Shown one piece after another: positions 51,507 through 60,449 of a stretch of 64,000 bases of DNA. Numbering within the stretch: the stretch's first letter is position 1; each line of letters begins with the position of its first letter. The notes beneath the pieces are model-generated. The model was not told the DNA's origin. It saw only the letters and a program-made list of their open reading frames with translations, and did not search any database. The translations under genes were made by a program, and so were the position numbers. Origin of the DNA: JAJZIH01 sp021785265 (lineage in GTDB: Bacteria; Pseudomonadota; Gammaproteobacteria; JAKAQQ01); the NCBI GenBank assembly GCA_027338645.1, contig DAHWSH010000056.1, forward strand, positions 1 through 64,000, read 5' to 3'.

Positions 51507-52748
51507 CTAGCCCCGACTCCCCCGCACCCCGCGCCGCCGGGTCCAACCCTCGAGACACACCAGTCCGGCAAGCAACAACAGCCCCAGCGGCGAGAGTGCC
51601 CCGCCTCCGCCCCCGCTCATCGGGGGTGCAGGTGCAGCCACCGTCACCGTCTTGGTCTCCATCACCGTATCCCCAAAGGTATCGGTGGCCGTGACGGTCA
51701 CGTCAGATGTCCCTGCCACATTCCCGGAACTCAGCTTTAACGTGCAGCTCAGGTCACTCTCCGTCGTCCCGCAGGCCGACGGTGCAATCGTCACCCCCGC
51801 AGAGGGAAGAACCTTCGTGTTGCTGCTGGCCACGGTCAGGGTAAAAGGCGCCGTCCCGGTCAGCTCGAAGTCCTCCTGCGTGCTCGCACTCTCGTCCAGC
51901 ATCGTATCAGTCAACCCCGCAAGGAGTGGATCGATCGTGAGCGAGACCATCGCCGTGTTGCTCACCGGATCCGTTGGACTATCGGCTGCCGTACAGGCCG
52001 AGGGAGCCTGACCTTGCCAGGTAAAGGCGTCCGGACCACTGTAGGTGGCCGAGGAGGGCGTGTAGGTAAAAGCACCGGCCGAGTTGAGAACGACCCCTCC
52101 CTGGGCGGGCGATTGGACCAGGACATCGTTTGCCGTACAGCCAGACGTGTTCGTCAGCACCGGCACCGAAGCGGTGATCTGGGAGCCCACGCTGCCCGCA
52201 GCACTGCTGTTTGTGGCGATCAGAGCTCCCGGACCCACGAAAGCACCCACGGAAACGGGGGAATTGCCTACCGTCACCGACGTCGCCACACTATTATTCG
52301 CGGCATCGATCACCGAAACGGTGTCGTTAACGCTACTGCTGCAGGTTGAGGTTCCGCACTCATTCACGACATAGACCCGACTGCCATCCGGACTCACCGC
52401 GACTCCGAAAGGCACCGAGCCAACGTTCACCGTCGCCACCACACTGTCGGTCGCCGTATCGATCACCGAAACGGTGCCATTGCTACCGCAGCTGGATGAG
52501 TTCCCGCACTCATTCGCGACATAGACCCGACTGCCGTCCGGATTCACCGCGACTCCGAAAGGCGCATAACCGACGTTCACCGTCGCCACCACACTGTCGG
52601 TCGCGGTGTCGATCACCGAAACGGTGTTGCTACCGCTGTTGGCGATGTAGGCCAGGGGGGCGGCCTGGGCCGCGTATACGACCAGCCCCGCCATCAATAC
52701 CGTGACTGAAAACCACCTCACACACAGGGACGATACATGTTTGTTCAT
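51507..52748 (-). CDS. Secreted YVTN beta-propeller protein, GlyGly-CTERM-like tail
   Basis: A 413-residue exported protein with a signal peptide at residues 1-30 (ending VVYAAQAA). Three YVTN/NHL-type propeller repeats follow (about 31-165), e.g. IANSGSNTVSVIDTATDSVV and PDGSRVYVANECG. Cysteine-bearing loops (CGNSSSCGSNG, CGTSTCSSS) could form disulfides. Residues about 170-370 resemble Ig/cadherin-like bacterial repeats. The end is Gly5, then LSPLGLLLLAGLVCLEGW, then Arg-rich sequence, the layout of a GlyGly-CTERM signal processed by rhombosortase. AAGGAGAT precedes the ATG. The ligand is unknown, and no rhombosortase is in the window. Confidence 0.82.
   Translation of the reverse strand: MNKHVSSLCVRWFSVTVLMAGLVVYAAQAAPLAYIANSGSNTVSVIDTATDSVVATVNVGYAPFGVAVNPDGSRVYVANECGNSSSCGSNGTVSVIDTATDSVVATVNVGSVPFGVAVSPDGSRVYVVNECGTSTCSSSVNDTVSVIDAANNSVATSVTVGNSPVSVGAFVGPGALIATNSSAAGSVGSQITASVPVLTNTSGCTANDVLVQSPAQGGVVLNSAGAFTYTPSSATYSGPDAFTWQGQAPSACTAADSPTDPVSNTAMVSLTIDPLLAGLTDTMLDESASTQEDFELTGTAPFTLTVASSNTKVLPSAGVTIAPSACGTTESDLSCTLKLSSGNVAGTSDVTVTATDTFGDTVMETKTVTVAAPAPPMSGGGGGALSPLGLLLLAGLVCLEGWTRRRGVRGSRG
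52354..52626. repeat. Near-identical 123-bp tandem repeats coding propeller blades
   Basis: 52354-52476 and 52504-52626 are the same length and almost identical, including ACCGCGACTCCGAAAGGC and CGTCGCCACCACACTGTCGG; the period is 150 bp. A third, diverged copy covers about 52280-52326. The DNA similarity exceeds what protein conservation needs, pointing to recent duplication or gene conversion. Confidence 0.85.
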
Positions 52749-52908
52749 ACGCTGATCTCCTTAATAATTCTCTTTCTAATCACAGACCAGCGGCAACGCC
52801 CGGTACCTTCGCACCGCCCGCTGCACGGGCGGTTTCAGGAGGGTTGACGGCACTCGACTCCCCATCGTTCTCTTCCTGTTCCAGACCGGGAAAAACTGCC
52901 GTTTTCTG
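52749..52908 (-). promoter_or_regulatory. Long structured 5' leader of the YVTN gene
   Basis: From the predicted promoter to the ATG there is about 155 nt of leader. It contains a strong hairpin, CCGCCCG-TGCAG-CGGGCGG (complement of 52817-52835), and further G+C-rich segments. I could not match it to a known riboswitch class; the c-di-GMP-I and cobalamin signatures are absent. Confidence 0.35.
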
Positions 52909-52937
52909 GTTGTAACCCCTGAGACCGTGTGTGTCAA
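52909..52937 (-). promoter_or_regulatory. Sigma-70 promoter of the YVTN gene
   Basis: On the minus strand -35 TTGACA (complement of 52932-52937, perfect) and -10 TACAAC (complement of 52909-52914, 4/6) are 17 bp apart. This is one of the best promoters in the window. Confidence 0.6.
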
Positions 52938-53044
52938 GTAGAGTGAGTGAGTGAAAGTTCTTTCATATCAAGACGCCCTCAAAAAACCGGCCGAACCGCG
53001 GTTTCCCTGGCATCCCCGGGGCGGCCCCGGTAAACTCCTGTCCC

Positions 53045-54706
53045 ATGCCCTCGACATTGAGCCCACCCTCGCCCGAGCCAGACGAGCCTAGCCTGACCGG
53101 CACGGGGAACCTCCACACCCCCCGTCTGCTGCGGGCCACGGCCACGGTCGGCGGTTTCACCTTTCTGTCCCGCATCCTGGGCTTTGCTCGCGACATCATC
53201 CTGGCCCGCTATTTTGGCGCCGGCCCCGTGATGGACGCCTTCTTCGTCGCCTTCAAGATTCCCAATTTCTTCCGCCGGATGTTTGCAGAGGGTGCCTTTT
53301 CACAGGCATTCGTACCCGTCCTAGGCGAGGTCCACACCCATGAGGGACAGGAGGCCAGCCGCAGACTGGTCGCCCAGGCCAGTGGAACTCTTGGGCTCAT
53401 CCTCCTGGTCCTGAGCCTCCTGGGCATCCTTTTCGCCCCCTATCTGATCGACCTCTTCGCCCCGGGTTTCAGCCATGATCCCTCGACCCACCGCCTGGCC
53501 ACGCATCTCCTGCGCCTGACCTTTCCCTACCTTTTCTTTATTGCACTGACAGCACTCGCTGCCGGAGCCTTCAACGTCCACAACCGCTTTGCCGTCCCGG
53601 CCGCAACCCCCATCCTACTCAACCTGTCGCTGATCGCTTCCGCCCTGTGGCTGTCCAAAGCCTTTGCGGTGCCGGTTTATGCCCTCGGCGTCGGGGTCCT
53701 CGCCGCCGGCCTGCTGCAGCTTCTCTTTCAGCTACCTTTCCTCGGCCGTCTGCGCCTCCTATCCTGGCCCCGCTGGAGCTGGTCTAGCAAACCGGTCCAG
53801 CAGATCATCCATCTCATGCTGCCGGCCCTCTTGGGTGCCTCCGTGATGCAAATCAACCTCCTCGTGGACACGGCCATTGCCTCGTTTCTCAACCCGGGCA
53901 GTGTGAGCTGGCTCTACTACTCCGACCGCTTGATGGAATTCCCGCTCGGGGTCTTCGCCATTGCGCTCGGCACCGTCATCCTGCCGGGACTGACGCGGGC
54001 CCATGCCCGCCGTTCCCGCGACGAGTTTTCCCGTCTCCTGGACATCTCGATGCGCCTCGTACTCTTGGTGGCCTGCCCCGCCGCCCTGGGCCTTGGGATC
54101 CTCGCGGGTCCTCTGATCGTGACCCTGTTCCGATATGGCGCCTTCAGCAACTTCGATGCCCGGATGTCGGCGGCGAGCCTCATGGCGTATGCCGTGGGTC
54201 TCGTTGGTTTCACCGCGGTCAAGATCCTGGCCCCCGGTTTTTACGCGCAGAAAAACACCAAAACCCCGGTTCGTATCGCTGTCTGGGCCATCATCGCCAA
54301 TCTCCTGTTCAACGCCGCCATCGTGATCCCCTGGGCGCTTTCCGGATGGCCCGCACCCCATGCCGGACTGGCATTATCAACCTCGCTCGCGGCACTCCTC
54401 AACGCCGGTCTGCTCGGCCGAGCGCTCAAGCGGGACCAACACTGGAAGCCCGCAGGAGGCTGGAGAATCCTGATCTTCCGGGTCGCCATCGCGCTCAGCG
54501 TGATGTCGGTGGCACTGATCCTGCTTGAGTCCTCACTCGAACACTGGCTGGCCTGGCCGGTACTCGCACGGGTCGGGCACCTGTCGTTCCTGATCGGACT
54601 GGGCTTTGCCCTCTATGTGCTCACGCTCTGGATCCTGGGTCTTGGACCCCGGACCCTGCTCCGGATGCTGGATGCGGTCCGTGACGGGGCACACCCCCCC
54701 GCATGA
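53045..54706 (+). CDS. murJ: Lipid II flippase MurJ
   Basis: Flips lipid II across the inner membrane for peptidoglycan synthesis. The 553-residue product has about 14 helices. It contains TFLSRILGFARDIILARYFG near residue 40, DAFFVAFKIPNFFRRMFAEG near residue 60 and the SQAFVPVL segment, all diagnostic of MviN/MurJ. A polar Pro-rich N-terminus of about 28 residues precedes the first helix. Its TGA overlaps the ribF ATG. Confidence 0.96.
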   Translation: MPSTLSPPSPEPDEPSLTGTGNLHTPRLLRATATVGGFTFLSRILGFARDIILARYFGAGPVMDAFFVAFKIPNFFRRMFAEGAFSQAFVPVLGEVHTHEGQEASRRLVAQASGTLGLILLVLSLLGILFAPYLIDLFAPGFSHDPSTHRLATHLLRLTFPYLFFIALTALAAGAFNVHNRFAVPAATPILLNLSLIASALWLSKAFAVPVYALGVGVLAAGLLQLLFQLPFLGRLRLLSWPRWSWSSKPVQQIIHLMLPALLGASVMQINLLVDTAIASFLNPGSVSWLYYSDRLMEFPLGVFAIALGTVILPGLTRAHARRSRDEFSRLLDISMRLVLLVACPAALGLGILAGPLIVTLFRYGAFSNFDARMSAASLMAYAVGLVGFTAVKILAPGFYAQKNTKTPVRIAVWAIIANLLFNAAIVIPWALSGWPAPHAGLALSTSLAALLNAGLLGRALKRDQHWKPAGGWRILIFRVAIALSVMSVALILLESSLEHWLAWPVLARVGHLSFLIGLGFALYVLTLWILGLGPRTLLRMLDAVRDGAHPPA

Positions 54707-55644
54707 ACGTCGGCGGACTATGCATCGACCGGACGGTACGGGATCGGGGACCGACAGTGGTCACGGCCGGATCCTTCGACGGTTTCCACCGAGGCCACCG
54801 TCGACTGATCGCAACTGCCCGTGAATATGCCAACGCCCATGGTCTACCCCTCACACTGCTCACCTTTGAACCGTTACCCCGCGAGTTCTTGCTTCCCGAA
54901 GAAGCCCCTGCCCGCCTGACGACCTTTGGAGAAAAGATCCTGGAAAGCCAGTCCGCCGGAATCGACCGGATTGTCTGCCTACGATTCGACAAACACCTGG
55001 CCCAGACCCGTGCCGACGACTTCATCGAAGCCATTCTCCTCCGCGGACTCCAGGCCAAAGGAATCGTCGTCGGACAAAATTTCCGCTTCGGCTATCGTCG
55101 GGAAGGAGACCTGGAACGGCTTGAGCGGTCTCTCTCGGCAAACGGTCGTGAACTCATAGCTGCCGACCTCGAAACCATGGACACCGAGCGGATCAGCAGC
55201 ACCCGGATCCGCACGGCGCTCGCCGCAGGTGATCTCGTCCAGGCCACGGAACTCCTCGGCCACCCCTACCGGATGACCGGACGGGTTCAGCACGGCCACC
55301 AACGCGGTCGTCTCATGGGTTATCCGACTGCAAATCTTGCCGTGCACCGGCGACGGTGCCCAGTGGGCGGCGTCTACGCGGTCCGGGTATACGGAGCAGG
55401 TCCGCTCCCGTACAATGGCGTGGCGAGTCTCGGGATCCGTCCCGGGCTCGACGATCGGGGCGAGCTGCTCGAAGTTCACCTTTTCGACTGCTCCACCGAT
55501 CTTTACGGACGGCGCCTAGCCGTCGAGTTCATCGCGTTCTTGCGACCGGAACAACGATTCGGCAGCTGGAGCGCTCTCCAAAACGCCATCGATCACGACG
55601 CCGTACAGGCGCGGCGGATCCTGGACCAGCGTGGAGCTTTGTAG
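54703..55644 (+). CDS. ribF: Bifunctional riboflavin kinase/FAD synthetase
   Basis: Converts riboflavin to FMN, then FAD. The N-terminal adenylyltransferase has TAGSFDGFHRGHRRL (HxGH-type, near residue 21) and ISSTRIRTALAAG near residue 163. The C-terminal kinase starts near residue 185 with MTGRVQHGHQRGRLMGYPTANL and includes GVYAVRV. The 313-residue length is standard. It overlaps murJ by four bases, and ileS begins 10 bp downstream. Confidence 0.96.
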   Translation: MNVGGLCIDRTVRDRGPTVVTAGSFDGFHRGHRRLIATAREYANAHGLPLTLLTFEPLPREFLLPEEAPARLTTFGEKILESQSAGIDRIVCLRFDKHLAQTRADDFIEAILLRGLQAKGIVVGQNFRFGYRREGDLERLERSLSANGRELIAADLETMDTERISSTRIRTALAAGDLVQATELLGHPYRMTGRVQHGHQRGRLMGYPTANLAVHRRRCPVGGVYAVRVYGAGPLPYNGVASLGIRPGLDDRGELLEVHLFDCSTDLYGRRLAVEFIAFLRPEQRFGSWSALQNAIDHDAVQARRILDQRGAL

Positions 55645-55654
55645 AGAGAGAATC

Positions 55655-58456
55655 GTGGGAGACTACCGAAAAACACTGAACCTTCCGGAAACGCGCTTTC
55701 CCATGAAGGCAGACCTGCCACACCGGGAACCCGGCTGGCTCCAGGACTGGCAGGCCTCCGACCTCTACGGGAAAATCCGCGCGGTCTCCGCCGGACGACG
55801 CCGTTTCATCCTGGCTGACGGCCCTCCCTATGCCAATGGCGTGATCCATATCGGCCATGCCGTAAACAAGATCCTCAAGGATATCGTCGTCCGTTCGCAG
55901 ACCCTGCTCGGGTTTGATGCCCCCTATGTTCCCGGATGGGACTGCCATGGGTTGCCGATCGAACTCATGGTCGAGCGTCAACTCGGAACCTCCGAACGGG
56001 ACATGGATCCAGCCCGCTTCCGCGCCGAATGCCGACGTTACGCCGAGGAACAGATCACACTGCAACGTCGGGATTTCGAACGGCTCGGGGTTCTCGGTGA
56101 CTGGGCCCAGCCCTACCGGACCATGGATGCCCAGGCCGTGGCCACCGAACTCCGGTCACTCGCGGAACTCATCGAACGTGGACAGCTCACGCCGGGCACC
56201 AAACCGGTGCTCTGGTGCCTGGAATGCGAATCCGCCCTGGCCGAGGCCGAGGTGGAATACGAGGCGCATACCTCGATGGCCATCGACGTCCGTTTCCGGT
56301 TCGCGGATCCGGTTCCCGAGTCCCTGCATGAGGATCCTGCCATCCGGTCTCTCCCGTGGTCGATCCCGATCTGGACCACGACGCCCTGGACGCTCCCCCT
56401 CAACCAGGCGGTCTGTCTCGATCCCGAGGCCGATTACGCCTGTCTCCGGATCTCGGGACCGAACGGAGGGGAAGTCCTGGTCTTGCTCGAAGGTCTCGCC
56501 GAGCGGGCCTGCGAGCGCTACGGCCTCGAGATCATCGGCCCCGCGCTGCGGAGGCCGGGACGGCTGTTTGCTGGAATCCGCCTCCGGCACCCCATCGACG
56601 ATCGGCCGGTTCCCGTGGTCCTGGGCACCCATGTGGAACATGATGTGGGAACCGGAGCCATCCATACCGCTCCAGCGCACGGGCTCGAGGACTACGAGAT
56701 CGGCCTACGCTACGGTTTATCGCTCAAAAACCGGGTCGACGACCACGGCCGCTATGATGCCTCGGTCGTCCGTTTTGCTGGCCTGTCGATCCGGGAAGCG
56801 GATGAACCCATTCTCGCGGAGTTGCGGAGAACCGGCACCCTCCTTCACGCGAGTGCCTGGAATCACAGTTACCCCCATTGCTGGCGCCACAAAACCCCCG
56901 TCATCTTCAGGGCGACCCCCCAGTGGTTCATCCCGCTCGGAGCAAACACCCTCCGGGAACGCGCGCTGGAGGCCGTGAATGCCGTCGAATGGATTCCCGA
57001 CTGGGGTCGGGAACGCATGTCCCAGATGATCCGCAACCGGCCGGACTGGTGCATCTCGCGCCAGCGAATCTGGGGCGTCCCACTGGCCCTTTGGGTTCAT
57101 GACACGTCGGGTGCCCTCCACCCCGAAGCTCCCGAGCGGCTCGTCGAGCTGGCCGGCCGGATCGAACGGATGGGCGTCGAGGCTGCACTGTCTGCTCCCG
57201 AAGAACGTCCCCCTCCTCCTGGATATCACCGGCTCGGTGACATCGTCGATGTCTGGCTCGACTCCGGACTGACCCACCGCACCGTTTTGGCCCAGCGGCC
57301 CGAGCTGGGCTCCCCCGCCAATCTCTACCTCGAGGGTTCGGACCAGCACCGCGGCTGGTTTCAGTCATCGCTGCTCACCTCCGTCGCACTGAACGGACAG
57401 GCTCCCTACTGGACTGTTCTGACCCATGGATTCACCGTCGACGAACAAGGACACAAAATGTCGAAGTCTCTGGGCAACGTGATTGCCCCCCAAACGGTGA
57501 TCGACCGACTCGGCGCCGATGTGTTGCGTCTTTGGGTGTCCAGCAACGATTACCGCTCCGAACTCGCGGTCTCCGATGCCATTCTCGACCAGACCGCGGA
57601 CATCTACCGGAAACTTCGCAACACCCTCCGTTTTCTCTTGGCCAACCTGGGTGATTTTGATCCCCGCCGCCAAAGCCTGCCACCCGAACGGTGGCTGGCC
57701 TTCGACCGCTGGCTGCTCGCTCGACTGCGCACTCTCGATGAGGAAGTCCGAGAGGCCTACCGGCGCTATGCCTTTCATGTCATCCACCAGAAGCTTTTGA
57801 ATTTTTGCACCGTCGATCTGGGGAGCCTCTACCTCGACATTGTCAAGGACCGTCTCTATACCACCCCCGCCGATTCCCCCCCCCGTCGCTCGGCCCAGAA
57901 CGCGCTCCAGGCCACCGCCCTGAGCTTGATTCACTGGCTGGCCCCCCTCATCCCGTTTACGGCCGAGGAAGCCTGGAGGGAGTTGCCGGGAGTCCGCACG
58001 GAATCAGTGATGCTATCCACCTTTCCCGAGCTGCCATCCCTCGACCGGGTGCAATCACCCTATCCGTGGGACATCCTGCTCGAGATCCGGAACACCATCA
58101 ACCAGCGGATCGAGGAGGAACGCCGTACCGGCCACATGGGGAAAAGCCTCGAGGCCGGGGTCCACCTCTACCTCCCCCCACCGCTCCTCCAGGTCCTGCT
58201 TCCAATGCAGGCGGAGCTGCATTTCTTTTTTCTGACCTCCCAGCTGAGCTGTCTGCCCGCGCCCGGTCCCAGCGACGCCGTGCCGGTCGAAGGGGTGCCC
58301 GATGCGGCAATCACGCTCCACAAGGCTCCGGGCAGACGCTGCGAACGCTGTTGGCACTGGCGGGAAGACGTGGGCCGGATCGAGGATCACCCCGGACTCT
58401 GCCTCCGCTGCCACGGGAACCTTTTCGGATCGCCGGAAAGCCGTGAGTTCATCTAA
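55655..58456 (+). CDS. ileS: Isoleucyl-tRNA synthetase
   Basis: Class I synthetase with editing domain. The GTG start at 55655 gives MGDYRKTLNLPETRFPMK, matching bacterial IleS N-termini, with GAGAGAG upstream. A GTG at 55631 inside ribF is open in frame but less likely. HIGH is at residues 65-68 (PPYANGVIHIGHAVNK) and KMSKSLGN is near residue 600. The editing-domain segment TTPWTLPLNQAV is near residue 240, and the C-terminal zinc fingers are CERCWHW and CLRCHGN. Length is 933 residues. Confidence 0.96.
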   Translation: MGDYRKTLNLPETRFPMKADLPHREPGWLQDWQASDLYGKIRAVSAGRRRFILADGPPYANGVIHIGHAVNKILKDIVVRSQTLLGFDAPYVPGWDCHGLPIELMVERQLGTSERDMDPARFRAECRRYAEEQITLQRRDFERLGVLGDWAQPYRTMDAQAVATELRSLAELIERGQLTPGTKPVLWCLECESALAEAEVEYEAHTSMAIDVRFRFADPVPESLHEDPAIRSLPWSIPIWTTTPWTLPLNQAVCLDPEADYACLRISGPNGGEVLVLLEGLAERACERYGLEIIGPALRRPGRLFAGIRLRHPIDDRPVPVVLGTHVEHDVGTGAIHTAPAHGLEDYEIGLRYGLSLKNRVDDHGRYDASVVRFAGLSIREADEPILAELRRTGTLLHASAWNHSYPHCWRHKTPVIFRATPQWFIPLGANTLRERALEAVNAVEWIPDWGRERMSQMIRNRPDWCISRQRIWGVPLALWVHDTSGALHPEAPERLVELAGRIERMGVEAALSAPEERPPPPGYHRLGDIVDVWLDSGLTHRTVLAQRPELGSPANLYLEGSDQHRGWFQSSLLTSVALNGQAPYWTVLTHGFTVDEQGHKMSKSLGNVIAPQTVIDRLGADVLRLWVSSNDYRSELAVSDAILDQTADIYRKLRNTLRFLLANLGDFDPRRQSLPPERWLAFDRWLLARLRTLDEEVREAYRRYAFHVIHQKLLNFCTVDLGSLYLDIVKDRLYTTPADSPPRRSAQNALQATALSLIHWLAPLIPFTAEEAWRELPGVRTESVMLSTFPELPSLDRVQSPYPWDILLEIRNTINQRIEEERRTGHMGKSLEAGVHLYLPPPLLQVLLPMQAELHFFFLTSQLSCLPAPGPSDAVPVEGVPDAAITLHKAPGRRCERCWHWREDVGRIEDHPGLCLRCHGNLFGSPESREFI

Positions 58457-58967
58457 GTCCTCGAGACACTCGAAGAACCTGAAGCGGGCCTGGCCCTATC
58501 TGGCCCTCAGTACTTTCATTGTCGCCCTCGACCAATGGAGCAAGACCCGGATCCAGAAAAGCATCCCGCTGGATGGACAGATCCGGCTCAATGCCTTTCT
58601 GAACCTGACCGATGTCGAGAACCGGGGTGCGGCCTTCAGTTTTTTGAATGGCCACGCAGCCTGGCCCAATCTCCTTTTTCTAGGCCTGGCCGGCACGGTC
58701 ACGCCTGTCATCCTGGTCTGGATCCTCGGGCTCCCAAAAACCCAGCGACGCTTGTCTCTCGCCCTCTGCCTGATCCTCGGAGGGGCTGTGGGAAATGCAC
58801 TGGATCGCCTGCGTTACGGTTACGTGATCGACTTCATCCAGGTCCATTACGGAATTTGGTACTATCCCGCTTTCAACGTGGCGGATTCGGCCATTACCGT
58901 CGGAGCCTGCCTGCTTTTCTGGCACTTTCTGAGGACGGGATCCCGGAAGCACCCTCCGGCAAGTTGA
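58443..58967 (+). CDS. lspA: Lipoprotein signal peptidase II
   Basis: Aspartyl protease of the inner membrane that cleaves diacylated prolipoproteins. It has four helices over 174 residues; the catalytic aspartates are Asp130 (YGYVIDFIQVHYG) and Asp148 (FNVADSAITVG), and GGAVGNALDRL lies just before the first. The start is the GTG at 58443, overlapping the ileS end by 14 bp. murJ-ribF-ileS-lspA is the standard proteobacterial cluster. Confidence 0.94.
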   Translation: MSSSKSSRHSKNLKRAWPYLALSTFIVALDQWSKTRIQKSIPLDGQIRLNAFLNLTDVENRGAAFSFLNGHAAWPNLLFLGLAGTVTPVILVWILGLPKTQRRLSLALCLILGGAVGNALDRLRYGYVIDFIQVHYGIWYYPAFNVADSAITVGACLLFWHFLRTGSRKHPPAS

Positions 58968-59030
58968 GGGGGGAGCCGCCGACGGTGCCTCCCGGATGGC
59001 CATCCGACCCGGCACCCGGAGGTTTTTCGC

Positions 59031-59531
59031 ATGATCCCAGCCCCTCTCCCAACCTCTCCCCACGGATTTCATTCCGAGAAAAAAGACAAAAGCCCTTCTC
59101 CCCCGCCTTTCCACCTGGCCTTTCCGGTCCACGATCTCGAGGCGGCCAGAGGCTTTTACAGGGATTTGCTCGGTTGCCCGACCGGACGGGAGTCTCCGCG
59201 CTGGATCGATTTCAACTTTTTCGGTCACCAGATCGTCGCTCACCTCGCATCCTCATCGGATCCGAACACGACCAATCCGGTGGATGGGGAAGAGGTACCC
59301 GTGCGCCATTTCGGCGTGGTTCTCGCCTGGGACGAGTGGGAAAAACTGGCCCGCAAGCTGGAAGCTGCGCACTGCCGCTTTCTCATCAAACCCGGCGTCC
59401 GCTTTCAGGGGGAAATCGGGGAGCAGGCGACCCTGTTTGTGGCTGACCCGAGTGGCAATGCGCTCGAGTTCAAGGCCTTCCGGAACCCAGATGAACTCTT
59501 TGCACGGGCTCCCGATGGGTTACCGGAGTAG
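59031..59531 (+). CDS. VOC (glyoxalase/dioxygenase-fold) family protein
   Basis: A 166-residue protein with two beta-alpha-beta-beta-beta units. The first is FHLAFPVHDLEAARGFYRDL near residue 30 and the second is VRHFGVVLAWDEWEKLARKL near residue 90, ending in ATLFVADPSGNALEFKAFRN. The His and Glu in these strands fit a VOC metal site. The first 25 residues are polar and may not be translated. Such proteins are often annotated as glyoxalase-like dioxygenases; the substrate cannot be assigned. It follows lspA by 63 bp. Confidence 0.82.
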   Translation: MIPAPLPTSPHGFHSEKKDKSPSPPPFHLAFPVHDLEAARGFYRDLLGCPTGRESPRWIDFNFFGHQIVAHLASSSDPNTTNPVDGEEVPVRHFGVVLAWDEWEKLARKLEAAHCRFLIKPGVRFQGEIGEQATLFVADPSGNALEFKAFRNPDELFARAPDGLPE

Positions 59532-59591
59532 ACCAAAAGACCGAAAAAAAACAGTTTTCGCCGAAGTTGGGGGAGGAACAATGGAAGGGAC

Positions 59592-59954
59592 TCACGCTGA
59601 GCGTTGACGTGACTGACATTCACTGAATTCCGATGGACGTAATCCGTAGCGAGCCAGCACTCCCTCGTGCAACCGCCGGAGTTCCTCGACCACGAGCGCT
59701 TCGACGCTGTCCCTGTCGGCGCCCAGTGCATACAGCGACAGCGATTCAGCGATGACGTCGAGCGGCGCCCGCTCGGGTTTCCGCACGACCTCGCGGACGG
59801 ACTGCTTGATCACCCCACGCCATGCCAGGCGCAGTGGATCCGGTTCGACGAGATTCCGCTTGAGGGCCATGTACTCCTGCGCCGAGCGCTCATAAGCCCA
59901 AACATAGAGGTCACGCAACAGCTCGATTCGGGTCAACTCGTAGACCCCGAGCAT
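59592..59954 (-). pseudogene. Fic-family protein, C-terminal fragment only
   Basis: The 120-residue frame (LGVYELTRIELLRDLYVWAY, then a helical stretch ending RLHEGVLARYGLRPSEF) resembles the helical C-terminal region of Fic/DOC proteins, downstream of the AMP-transfer core. The HPFxxGNGR catalytic motif is absent from the frame and from upstream sequence to 60180, so the gene is truncated. Recognition is from motif memory and not certain. Confidence 0.45.
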
Positions 59955-60218
59955 CGCGCGGGAGCAAGCCTGTTCCGGCCCAAGGTGTCACAGTGCTCCG
60001 GCCCAAAAATAAACCGAAAGAGTGCTTACGTTTCGTCCCGTCAGACTCCCTTTCCTGCCCATGCGGCTTCCTTTCCCGTCCCGGGTGGTACGACGTAGCC
60101 ACCCTTTTGTGATTTTCTGCCATTCTTACCACTTCTCATTTATGTGCTACGTTTATATATTGACTTACTTTACTTGAGATGGGACACTATTTGACAATTA
60201 GGCAACAGGAAATTAATA

Positions 60219-60449
60219 GTGGAAACCTACATGACAGTAAAGGGGCAGATCGTGATCCCCGCCAAGGTGCGGGGCCAGCTCGGAATGAAGAAAGGAACCC
60301 GGGTGCAGGTAGACGTGGACGAAAGCACACAACGCATCATCCTCACCCCCATCACCCGCGAATACATCGAAGGTCTGAGGGGTCGGTACAAGGGCAAGGG
60401 CCTGCTCAAGGCGCTGGCCGCAGAGAAAAAACACGAGCGGGAGACATAA
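60219..60449 (+). CDS. AbrB/MazE-type (VapB-like) antitoxin
   Basis: A 76-residue protein with a swapped-hairpin DNA-binding domain at the N-terminus (MTVKGQIVIPAKVRGQLGMK, KGTRVQVDVDE) and a basic C-terminal helix likely to wrap the toxin. GTG 60219 has AGGA about ten bases upstream; ATG 60231 is the alternative start. It abuts the PIN toxin gene directly (TAA at 60447-60449, ATG at 60450). The upstream DNA (60120-60215) is A+T-rich and suits an autoregulated promoter. Confidence 0.85.
   Translation: METYMTVKGQIVIPAKVRGQLGMKKGTRVQVDVDESTQRIILTPITREYIEGLRGRYKGKGLLKALAAEKKHERET

Noticed and set aside
52354..52626. CRISPR-like or satellite repeat
   Set aside because: The repeats are 123 bp, in frame with the propeller gene, and encode its blades.
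60160..60219. Promoter for the toxin-antitoxin pair (TTGACT at 60160, TTGACA at 60191)
   Set aside because: Both -35-like boxes lack a convincing -10 at proper spacing. Only the A+T-rich character is noted.
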